From the NCBI GenBank assembly GCA_047967505.1, contig CM106539.1: a DNA stretch of 64,000 nt. One strand, 5' to 3'. The first letter of the stretch is position 1, and each line of letters begins with the position of its first letter. The translations under genes were made by a program, and so were the position numbers. The notes below the pieces were generated by a model. The model was not told the DNA's origin, made no database searches, and saw nothing but the letters and a program-made list of their open reading frames with translations. Origin of the DNA: Dipteris shenzhenensis. Taxonomy: Eukaryota > Polypodiophyta > Polypodiopsida > Gleicheniales. Positions 42,348-52,428 of the stretch are shown here, piece after piece.

Positions 42348-43126
42348 AATGAGTAGGTCTTCCTTTCAATAGAAAGCAGTGTCTAAACTCTTACAAGATT
42401 TGATTATCTTTTTGAGGAGTTTGGAGAATCAAACCAAAATAATCATAACATCAAATGTGAGGTAGATACTCAATGCATTTCTGGAAATCAGAGTTCAGGG
42501 AACTAAAACACATATATGAGCAAACTTTTGGATGGTCAATTGTAGGAAATAGTCAAACTTTGACCATTACCCCCCAAATTTCCCCAAACTGAGAAATCAG
42601 AGAGTGGAGGCCGAAATTGGAGAGCTATGGTGCATTATTCAGAGGGCTTTTGAGTGGAAAGGATTGCCCTTGTAGTCACCCATCAGCAGCAAAAAGCATT
42701 CGCTCAGAATCGCGCCATGTCGCTTGGCATTACACTGACAAAATCGAAATTTGAAATGATGATTGTGGCTGAATCTCTAGACCAATGTCAACCAAAATTC
42801 ATCAGTAGGAAGCTTGAGGCATTGCTAAACCTCTGATAAGAGCTTGGAACCCGATTGCAACCACAACTTCAGAATTTTGCAAATTTTCGCTCAGCTCAGA
42901 AAGTGTCGGCACAGGAGATCCGCAAGGTTTTTAGTCAATCCCTCTACTTGGAAGGTGCGCCCTAAGGAGAGAAACCTTGAGCTCAAAGCATTCTGGAATC
43001 CATCGGTTAGATTTGATGAATTAGATCCTGCAAGGTCGCCATGGAGGAGGAAAGAAAGAGGACGCTCATGTTTGCAATGGGGAAGAAAGAGGACACATGG
43101 CATAGGCTAGGTAGGCGTGGCTAAAG

Positions 43127-43138
43127 GCTCGGATACCA
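43127..43138 (-). other. Primer-binding site, tRNA-iMet type
   Basis: Minus strand TGGTATCCGAGC, one mismatch from TGGTATCAGAGC, directly at the LTR boundary. Repeated in every tandem unit. Confidence 0.75.
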
Positions 43139-43481
43139 TGTTAGAAAGGAAGCATGAGCAAGAGCAAGTGAGCAAATAGGAGCAATGAGCAATAGCAAGT
43201 ATGATTTCATTCATGAGTAGAGTTACATATAGTGGAATGCCCCTGAGTAGGTGGCTCTAGATCCATGATTATCTCCCTGATTGTCTCCATCAGTAACACC
43301 CCCAAGTCCTCCATTAAACTGGCCGCCAAGTCCCTAACTTATCTCAATCACACCTAGATGGGTGACACCTAACTGATGAGTCACCTGACACACCTACCAT
43401 GGTGCTCACTAGCACACTGCCACACACACACCACATGACCATGTCCATAAGTGTGTCCCCTAAACATCAATTTATCCAACA
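43139..43481 (-). repeat. 5' LTR of the non-autonomous element (in unit 1)
   Basis: 343 bp. Copies of the same length occur at 44429-44771, 45716-46058, 47014-47356 and 48302-48644. Confidence 0.88.
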
Positions 43482-44090
43482 TGTTCGGGTCTCACCCTTC
43501 CAAATCCCAAGCCAGAGACTGGATGCTTGCGGCTCTTCCCCCAGACCTTACTCCACGACTTTTAGATGTTCGTCTTCTAGGACGAGGTTTTTTCAAGGTT
43601 GTCTTTGACACTCTAGAGGCTACGAGCACCTTGCTCAAAGCTGAGATTTTACATCTGGGACACACGAAGATTTTCTTTGACGCCTTCAATGTTGGTTTTC
43701 GACCCAGTGGAAGCAGACAAGGAAAATTTTTTGCTCTTCATCAGATTTCGCGGGCTTCCTCGGGTTTACCATCGACTTCTTCTTGTTATTGGGGAGCATT
43801 TTGGCATGGTTGCTGAGATCCCCTCCCTCCCTAGGTTGCCATTGACTGCAGCAGAGGCAACCAGGGCTGATGGGGTACCTAGAGTTAGGGTCCTCCGTAA
43901 GGATCCTAACCTCATGATGGACCATGTTATGCTTCAGCGCCCGGATGGTTCTTTCTTTCGCCAGAGAGTAGAGATTGCAAGCAGGCAGGACCAGTGCAGG
44001 ATATGCAGGACCATTGGACACTTCGCCAGGGATTGCCCTAGGAAGAAGAAAAGGCCCAAGAAGTCTTTTAGTATAGCACCCCCCCCCCCC

Positions 44091-45377
44091 ATCAGTAGGA
44101 AGCTTGAGGCATTGCTAAACCTCTGATAAGAGCTTGGAACCCGATTGCAACCACAACTTCAGAATTTTGCAAATTTTCGCTCAGCTCAGAAAGTGTCGGC
44201 ACAGGAGATCCGCGAGGTTTTTAGTCAATCCCTCTACTTGGAAGGTGCGCCCTAAGGAGAGAAACCTTGAGCTCAAAGCATTCTGGAATCCATCGGTTAG
44301 ATTTGATGAATTAGATCCTGCAAGGTCGCCATGGAGGAGGAAAGAAAGAGGACGCTCATGTTTGCAATGGGGAAGAAAGAGGACACGTGGCATAGGCTAG
44401 GTAGGCGTGGCTAAAGGCTCGGATACCATGTTAGAAAGGAAGCATGAGCAAGAGCAAGTGAGCAAATAGGAGCAATGAGCAATAGCAAGTATGATTTCAT
44501 TCATGAGTAGAGTTACATATAGTGGAATGCCCCTGAGTAGGTGGCTCTAGATCCATGATTATCTCCCTGATTGTCTCCATCAGTAACACCCCCAAGTCCT
44601 CCATTAAACTGGCCACCAAGTCCCTAACTTATCTCAATCACACCTAGATGGGTGACACCTAACTGATGAGTCACCTGACACACCTACCATGGTGCTCACT
44701 AGCACACTGGCACACACACACCACATGACCATGTCCATAAGTGTGTCCCCTAAACATCAATTTATCCAACATGTTCGGGTCTCACCCTTCCAAATCCCAA
44801 GCCAGAGACTGGATGCTTGCGGCTCTTCCCCCAGACCTTACTCCAGGACTTTTAGATGTTCGTCTTCTAGGACGAGGTTTTTTCAAGGTTGTCTTTGACA
44901 CTCTAGAGGCTGCGAGCACTGAGATTTTACACTTGGGACACACGAAGATTTTCTTTGACGCCTTCAATGTTGGTTTCGACCCAGTGGAAGCAGACAAGGA
45001 AAATTTTTTGCTCTTCATCAGATTTCGCGGGCTTCCTCGGGTTTACCATCGACTTCTTCTTGTTATTGGGGAGCATTTTGGCATGGTTGCTGAGATCCCC
45101 TCCCTCCCTAGAGGTTGCCGTTGACTGCAGCAGAGGCAACCAGGGCTGATGGGGTACCTAGAGTTAGGGTCCTCCGTAAGGATCCTAACCTCATGATGGA
45201 CCATGTTATGCTTCAGCGCCCGGATGGTTCTTTCTTTCGCCAGAGAGTAGAGATTGCAAGCAGGCAGGACCGGTGCAGGATATGCAGGACCATTGGACAC
45301 TTTGCCAGGGATTGCCCCAGGAAGAAGAAAAGGCCCAAGAAGTCTTTTAGTATAGCAGCCCCCCCCCCCCCCCCCCC
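44091..45377. repeat. Tandem unit 2 (1287 bp)
   Basis: Same content as unit 1, starting at ATCAGTAGGAAGC directly after the C run. Diagnostic variants shared with unit 4: GCGAGCACTGAG (deletion of CTTGCTCAAAGC-like bases), CCTAGAGGTTGCCG (2-bp insertion, causing a frameshift) and GACCGGTGCAGG. Confidence 0.92.
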
Positions 45378-46675
45378 ATCAGTAGGAAGCTTGAGGCATT
45401 GCTAAACCTCTGATAAGAGCTTGGAACCCGATTGCAACCACAACTTCAGAATTTTGCAAATTTTCGCTCAGCTCAGAAAGTGTCAGCACAGGAGATCCGC
45501 AAGGTTTTTAGTCAATCCCTCTACTTGGAAGGTGCGCCCTAAGGAGAGAAACCTTGAGCTCAAAGCATTCTGGAATCCATCGGTTAGATTTGATGAATTA
45601 GATCCTACAAGGTCGCCATGGAGGAGGAAAGAAAGAGGACGCTCATGTTTGCAATGGGGAAGAAAGAGGACACGTGGCATAGGCTAGGTAGGCGTGGCTA
45701 AAGGCTCGGATACCATGTTAGAAAGGAAGCATGAGCAAGAGCAAGTGAGCAAATAGGAGCAATGAGCAATAGCAAGTATGATTTCATTCATGAGTAGAGT
45801 TACATATAGTGGAATGCCCCTGAGTAGGTGGCTCTAGATCCATGATTATCTCCCTGATTGTCTCCATCGGTAACACCCCCAAGTCCTCCATTAAACTGGC
45901 CACCAAGTCCCTAACTTATCTCAATCACACCTAGATGGGTGACACCTAACTGATGAGTCACCTGACACACCTACCATGGTGCTCACTAGCACACTGGCAC
46001 ACACACACCACATGACCATGTCCATAAGTATGTCCCCTAAACATCAATTTATCCAACATCTTCGGGTCTCACCCTTCCAAATCCCAAGCCAGAGACTGGA
46101 TGCTTGCGGCTCTTCCCCCAGACCTTACTCCACGACTTTTAGATGTTCATCTTCTAGGATGAGGTTTTTTCAAGGTTGTCTTTGACACTCTAGAGGCTGC
46201 GAGCACCTTGCTCAAAGCTGAGAGTTTACACTTGGGACACACGAAGATTTTCTTTGACGCCTTCAATGTTGGTTTCGACCGAGTGGAAGCAGACAAGGAA
46301 AATTTTTTGCTCTTCATCAGATTTCGCGGGCTTCCTCGGGTTTACCATCGACTTCTTCTTGTTATTGGGGAGCATTTTGGCATGGTTGCTGAGATCCCCT
46401 CCCTCCCTAGGTTGTCGTTGACTGCAGCAGAGGCAACCAGGGTTGATGGGGTACCTAGAGTTAGGGTCCTCCGTAAGGATCCTAACCTCATGATGGACCA
46501 TGTTATGCTTCAGCGCCCGGATGGTTCTTTCTTTCGCCAGAGAGTAGAGATTGCAAGCAAGCAGGACCAGTGCAGGATATGCAGGACCATTGGACACTTC
46601 GCCAGGGATTGCCCTAGGAAGAAGAAAAGGCCCAAGAAGTCTTTTAGTATAGCAACCCCCCCCCCCCCCCCCCCC
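45378..46675. repeat. Tandem unit 3 (1298 bp)
   Basis: Variants shared with unit 5: TTCATCTTCTAGGATGAGG, GACCGAGTGG, GGTTGTCGTTGAC and AGGGTTGATGG. It is alone in having TCTTC right after the LTR and GATCCTACAAGG. The LINE reading frame from 46208 to the C run is open and ends in element sequence. Confidence 0.92.
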
Positions 46676-47963
46676 ATCAGTAGGAAGCTTGAGGCATTGC
46701 TAAACCTCTGATAAGAGCTTGGAACCCGATTGCAACCACAACTTCAGAATTTTGCAAATTTTCGCTCAGCTCAGAAAGTGTCGGCACAGGAGATCCGCGA
46801 GGTTTTTAGTCAATCCCTCTACTTGGAAGGTGCGCCCTAAGGAGAGAAACCTTGAGCTCAAAGCATTCTGGAATCCATCGGTTAGATTTGATGAATTAGA
46901 TCCTGCAAGGTCGCCATGGAGGAGGAAAGAAAGAGGACGCTCATGTTTGCAATGGGGAAGAAAGAGGACACGTGGCATAGGCTAGGTAGGCATGGCTAAA
47001 GGCTCGGATACCATGTTAGAAAGGAAGCATGAGCAAGAGCAAGTGAGCAAATAGGAGCAATGAGCAATAGCAAGTATGATTTCATTCATGAGTAGAGTTA
47101 CATATAGTGGAATGCCCCTGAGTAGGTGGCTCTAGATCCATGATTATCTCCCTGATTGTCTCCATCAGTAACACCCCCAAGTCCTCCATTAAACTGGCCA
47201 CCAAGTCCCTAACTTATCTCAATCACACCTAGATGGGTGACACCTAACTGATGAGTCACCTGACACACCTACCATGGTGCTCACTAGCACACTGGCACAC
47301 ACACACCACATGACCATGTCCATAAGTGTGTCCCCTAAACATCAATTTATCCAACATGTTCGGGTCTCACCCTTCCAAATCCCAAGCCAGAGACTGGATG
47401 CTTGCGGCTCTTCCCCCAGACCTTACTCCAGGACTTTTAGATGTTCGTCTTCTAGGACGAGGTTTTTTCAAGGTTGTCTTTGACACTCTAGAGGCTGCGA
47501 GCACTGAGATTTTACACTTGGGACACACGAAGATTTTCTTTGACGCCTTCAATGTTGGTTTCGACCCAGTGGAAGCAGACAAGGAAAATTTTTTGCTCTT
47601 CATCAGATTTCGCGGGCTTCCTCGGGTTTACCATCGACTTCTTCTTGTTATTGGGGAGCATTTTGGCATGGTTGCTGAGATCCCCTCCCTCCCTAGAGGT
47701 TGCCGTTGACTGCAGCAGAGGCAACCAGGGCTGATGGGGTACCTAGAGTTAGGGTCCTCCGTAAGGATCCTAACCTCATGATGGACCATGTTATGCTTCA
47801 GCGCCCGGATGGTTCTTTCTTTCGCCAGAGAGTAGAGATTGCAAGCAGGCAGGACCGGTGCAGGATATGCAGGACCATTGGACACTTTGCCAGGGATTGC
47901 CCCAGGAAGAAGAAAAGGCCCAAGAAGTCTTTTAGTATAGCAGCCCCCCCCCCCCCCCCCCCC
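46676..47963. repeat. Tandem unit 4 (1288 bp), near copy of unit 2
   Basis: Carries all the variants listed for unit 2. The length difference is in the terminal C run. Confidence 0.92.
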
Positions 47964-49256
47964 ATCAGTAGGAAGCTTGAGGCATTGCTAAACCTCTGAT
48001 AAGAGCTTGGAACCCGATTGCAACCACAACTTCAGAATTTTGCAAATTTTCGCTCAGCTCAGAAAGTGTCGGCACAGGAGATCCGCAAGGTTTTTAGTCA
48101 ATCCCTCTACTTGGAAGGTGCGCCCTAAGGAGAGAAACCTTGAGCTCAAAGCATTCTGGAATCCATCGGTTAGATTTGATGAATTAGATCCTGCAAGGTC
48201 GCCATGGAGGAGGAAAGAAAGAGGACGCTCATGTTTGCAATGGGGAAGAAAGAGGACACGTGGCATAGGCTAGGTAGGCGTGGCTAAAGGCTCGGATACC
48301 ATGTTAGAAAGGAAGCATGAGCAAGAGCAAGTGAGCAAATAGGAGCAATGAGCAATAGCAAGTATGATTTCATTCATGAGTAGAGTTACATATAGTGGAA
48401 TGCCCCTGAGTAGGTGGCTCTAGATCCATGATTATCTCCCTGATTGTCTCCATCAGTAACACCCCCAAGTCCTCCATTAAACTGGCCACCAAGTCCCTAA
48501 CTTATCTCAATCACACCTAGATGGGTGACACCTAACTGATGAGTCACCTGACACACCTACCATGGTGCTCACTAGCACACTGGCACACACACACCACATG
48601 ACCATGTCCATAAGTATGTCCCCTAAACATCAATTTATCCAACATGTTCGGGTCTCACCCTTCCAAATCCCAAGCCAGAGACTGGATGCTTGCGGCTCTT
48701 CCCCCAGACCTTACTCCACGACTTTTAGATGTTCATCTTCTAGGATGAGGTTTTTTCAAGGTTGTCTTTGACACTCTAGAGGCTGCGAGCACCTTGCTCA
48801 AAGCTGAGATTTTACACTTGGGACACACGAAGATTTTCTTTGACGCCTTCAATGTTGGTTTCGACCGAGTGGAAGCAGACAAGGAAAATTTTTTGCTCTT
48901 CATCAGATTTCGCGGGCTTCCTCGGGTTTACCATCGACTTCTTCTTGTTATTGGGGAGCATTTTGGCATGGTTGCTGAGATCCCCTCCCTCCCTAGGTTG
49001 TCGTTGACTGCAGCAGAGGCAACCAGGGTTGATGGGGTACCTAGAGTTAGGGTCCTCCGTAAGGATCCTAACCTCATGATGGACCATGTTATGCTTCAGC
49101 GCCTGGATGGTTCTTTCTTTCGCCAGAGAGTAGAGATTGCAAGCAGGCAGGACCAGTGCAGGATATGCAGGACCATTGGACACTTCGCCAGGGATTGCCC
49201 CAGGAAGAAGAAAAGGCCCAAGAAGTCTTTTAGTATAGCACCCCCCTCCCCCCCCC
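47964..49256. repeat. Tandem unit 5 (~1293 bp), near copy of unit 3
   Basis: Carries the variants of unit 3. The C run (CCCCCCTCCCCCCCCC) continues into unique LINE ORF1 sequence (GGCCCTCGACAGG), so this unit provides the right edge of the array. Confidence 0.92.
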
Positions 49257-50057
49257 GGCCCTCGACAGGGGGGTGGTACAGGTCTAGCACCTGCTCCTCG
49301 GCCTTGACAGGGTGGTCCTCCTCAGGGTGGTGGTACAGCTCCTACACACCAGAGTGCTCCTCATCGCGACAGAGCGCTCCTTTGGTACCGCTGCCTATTG
49401 CCTCCGGTGCCTCACGACCTTCAGGGGCATCTGCTGCACCTCATTGGGTTCCAGTTCTGGGTTCCAGTTCATGTGCAGATTCCACCTTCAGTTCACGAGG
49501 ATGCATTAGTTGACTCTGCTTCAGCTCGGGCTGTCCCTCTAGTCTTACCTCACACAGTCCGAGACGCTTCCAGCTTCGACCTCCTCCCCGGTTGCAGCTT
49601 CTCCCCTAGACCCAACAAGTCCACCTTTATCTGATTCGGTGCCAGACCCTCTCCTCGAGGCAGGAGAGGTCTCCGCAGCCGTTTAGACATAGGGTCGTCT
49701 TGAGTAGTCCTCACTTCCTCCCTTGGATAGGGCATGGTTTACACTATTGATCCTCTTCCCTCAGAAGGGATTCTTCGCACTCCAGTGTTTGGCCTGATTC
49801 ACAGGAACTCATTTTCAGCTCTGGCAGATGCTTCAGATTTCCCAGAGGAGGAGTTTGTGCCCTCTACTTTTGGTGAGCTAGTGATTGGGTTTCCTGTTGA
49901 CAGGGCTTCTTTGTCAGGTGGCAAAGTTTTTTCCCGTGTTGATTTTCCACCACTTGGTTCCATTCCTCGCTCCTCGAGCAAGAGGTCTTCCCCTATTGAG
50001 GGGTTTGTTTCCGCCACTAGGTCGGGTAAGGTGTTCTATTCTACATTGTCCCATTGA
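48645..50057 (+). pseudogene. LINE B3 ORF1, C-terminal part (from unit 5 on)
   Basis: From the end of the last LTR the ORF1 frame runs through NVGFDRVEADKENFLLFIRF, the knuckle CRICRTIGHFARDC near 49157-49200 and a basic stretch KKKRPKK. After the C run it passes into Ser/Gly-rich sequence to about 49513. Another frame (49734-50057) gives the YTIDPLPSEGILRTPV end found in B1. The main stop TGA at 50055, and a second TGA at 50058, flank or overlap the ORF2 ATG at 50057. Confidence 0.78.
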
Positions 50058-51607
50058 TGAGGATTGTTAGCTGGAACATACAGGGCCTAGGTGGCGTCCC
50101 ACATCGCCGCCGTAGACAGTTGATTCGGGATCCCCTTCATCCAGGTGTTACGGGGGGTTCCATTGATGTCTTATTTATTAGGAGCACAAACTGGATTCTA
50201 GGGATTGTGCCAAGTCAGGCAAGTTGCTTTCTGGCCATACGTTTTGGTCGCCTGCCTTGGACACTAGGGGAGGCACTTCTATTTCAGTTTCACAGTCGGT
50301 CCTCTCCTTAGTTGTTGGACACGGAGTCATTATCCCCTCTAGGGCTCAGTGGATTATTCTCTTTATTGGAGGGCATAAGGTTGGTCTCCTTAACCTGTAT
50401 GCCTCCTACATTAGAGGGGAATGTGTCATTATGTGGAAGGATTTTCTCTCCTAGGCTCCCATTGCAGATTCTTGGGTGATTGGAGGTGACTTCAACATGG
50501 TTGAGTTACCGTCAGATAAAAGAGGGGGTAGAGAAGGAGGACTTCACTCTTTGGAGAGAGCAGCTTGGGATGCCTTCCTTTTTCAATACTGTGGTAGAGA
50601 TACTTGGTTGGACGATGCCTTTCTTATTCAGCCACAGTCCCTCCTGTTCTCTTGGTCGAACAAGAGGCAGCAAATGCCTATTCATGTACGCATTGACAGA
50701 TTCTCAGACGTGAGATTGGTATTGGCCAACAGTTGGCAGCTTTGCAGAGCGAAGAGCAGAAACGGCCTTCAGATGCTTGGATTCAGTATCGCCTTGCTAC
50801 AGCAAGGGCTCATCAGTAGACATTGCTTGATCAGAGAGCAGAGTTTGCCTTTCATGCACGGGAGTCCTTCTGGATTCAGATGGGTGGTAGAGTCAATAAA
50901 CACTTTTTCTCTACTCTTGGCCCTAGACATAGTAGAGAGAGTGTATCCCAGCTTATTGACTCACACGGGGTTTTACAGACAGAGATCCAGATGACGTCAT
51001 GGGCATAGCTTCAGATTTCTATGCCGCCCTTCTTACTACAGATCCTGACACACATGATAGAGATGATGGTAGACAGGTAATTTGGCAGAGCATCCCTATG
51101 TTGGTGAAACGGTATGCATGTTTTGCTTGATGCACCTTTCACCAACACAGAGTTCAGGACTGCACTTTCAGCCCTTCACAAGGGCAAGTGCCTAGGTTGG
51201 GATGGCCTCACCCTTTCTTTCTTCATTGCATTTTGGGATATGATTGGAGACTATATCACATCAGCCCTGCAAGGCATTTGGGACTTTGGCGAGATGCCTG
51301 GGTCGCTCACAGAGGGCCTCATCCACCTTATCCCGAAAGGGGGTCACAGAAATTTAGTGTCCCAATGGAGGCCTATCACACTTTTGGGGGCATGTTACAA
51401 AATTCTGGCCAAGGCAATCAGCCTCCGATTGCAGCCCCTTCTCCCAGATCTTATTCATGACACTCAGATGGGATTTGTGCATGGCAGAAGAATTTTTGAT
51501 AACATTTTCTCCTTTTGGGAAGCTTCAGAGTGGGCCATGCAGAGGGGCTTGAATCTAGCCATTTTACTCTTGGATTTTGAGAAAGCTTATGACAGAGTAG
51601 ATTGGGG
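50057..51607 (+). pseudogene. LINE B3 ORF2, endonuclease and first part of RT
   Basis: Starts MRIVSWNIQGLGGVPHRRRR at ATG 50057. Endonuclease motif IGGDFNMVELP near 50476. Near 50702 about 0.3 kb is missing after HVRIDRF, which removes the SDH motif. The RT region then reads EFRTALSALHKGKCLGWDGL, HLIPKGGHRNLVSQWRPITL near 51320 and LLLDFEKAYDRVDWG near 51565-51605, where the copia fragment interrupts. Stops at 50453 and frame changes near 50705-50830 and 51010-51110 make it nonfunctional. Confidence 0.85.
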
Positions 51608-52428
51608 TAGTGTATACTACTCATGTTGTCACAATAAGTGACAACTTGCCCATCTGATGCATATCATAAAGTAGCTTATGCAACCAAGCTGCCTCACATG
51701 TAGCCATTGCTGCACCCCTGTACTCAGCCTCTATGCTCGACAAGGCAACTGTAGGCTGTTTCTTGCTGCTCCAAGTGATTGCAGCACTCCCAAAAGAGAA
51801 CACATATCCACTAGTAGATCATCTATCAAAAATACTACTAGCCCAATCAGCATCAGTGTATCCATGCAACTATATCTAAACCCGAGTCTCATAAAATAGT
51901 CCATACTGCAATGTGGACTTCACATACCTCAGTTTGCGTCTAGCCGCATCCAAATGCGGTTTCCTTGGAGCCTGCATAAACTGACTTACCAACCCAAGGA
52001 ATAGGTGAACCCTATATGTGGGTCTCAAACCAAACTCAGCTAACCTAGGTGGCATACTAACTGAGCCACTAATTAGAGTACATAAAGATAGCTATCATCC
52101 AGCTATTATTCATGGGCGGTGTACCAACCGCATCTACAGCTAACAAGTCGGTGACATAAATGCACAATGGTCACCCTGGCATATCACGAGTGGAGTTCGA
52201 TATCTCAACACTCCCCCTCGAGCTCAATCCCAATTCCTGCACACCAAGCAGGTCTTTGAACTTGCGCAGCTTCTCTGCACCCTATGCCTTCGTGAATATG
52301 TCAGCTACCTGATCCTCTGTGCTGACATAAACTAGATCAATAAAACCTACTAGAATATTCTCCTGCACATAATGATAATGCACCTCAATGTGCTTTGTTC
52401 TAGCATGATAAACTGGGTTATTTGCCAA
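51608..52428 (-). mobile_element. Circularly permuted copia fragment inside LINE B3 RT
   Basis: On the minus strand, reading from 52428, the sequence first gives the RNase H C-terminus (NPVYHARTKHIEVH, ADIFTKA, KFKDLLGVQELG), then a polypurine tract (GAGGGGGAG near 52212-52220) and LTR-like start TGTTGAGATATCG. It then gives the RT end and RNase H N-terminus (RPTYRVHLFLGLVSQFMQAP, GYTDADWASS, SSKKQPTVALSSIEAEYRG, AAWLHKLLYDM), stopping near 51608. The end of the second part would join the start of the first, so the order is permuted. About 20 bp of LINE at the target is missing. Confidence 0.78.

Larger units (their letters stand above)
41368..43481 (-). mobile_element. Non-autonomous LTR retroelement (2.1 kb) in LINE B3 ORF1
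   Basis: Minus-strand element with LTRs of 336 and 343 bp (TGTTAGAAAGG...ATCCAACA). On the minus strand its primer-binding site TGGTATCCGAGC (43127-43138) lies next to the right LTR and its polypurine tract AAGGGGGG (near 41706-41714) next to the left LTR. The interior of ~1.4 kb has no gag, protease, integrase or RT. It carries one sense ORF (42030-42347). This is a TRIM/LARD-like class of element that would need a copia helper. Confidence 0.82.
42801..44090. repeat. Tandem unit 1 (1290 bp): element interior + LTR + LINE ORF1
   Basis: The unit runs from ATCAGTAGGAAGC in the element interior, through the primer site and LTR, into LINE ORF1, and ends at a C run. Its LINE part encodes the ORF1 middle and the knuckle CRICRTIGHFARDC (C-x2-C-x4-H-x4-C) near 43990-44035, with one frameshift near 43690. 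It is the only unit whose left edge continues into unique element sequence. Confidence 0.9.

Noticed and set aside
42844-43110. 88-codon + strand ORF repeated in every array unit
   Set aside because: Lies antisense in the leader region of the minus-strand LTR element; its recurrence is explained by the tandem array.
42801-49256. CRISPR-like or satellite centromeric array
   Set aside because: Unit length, LTR content and only five copies fit local duplication of a nested transposon junction, not CRISPR or a classical centromeric satellite.
42891-49290. Repeated minus-strand ORFs of 61-123 codons in the array
   Set aside because: Antisense shadows of LINE ORF1 and LTR sequence; no independent motif or promoter evidence.
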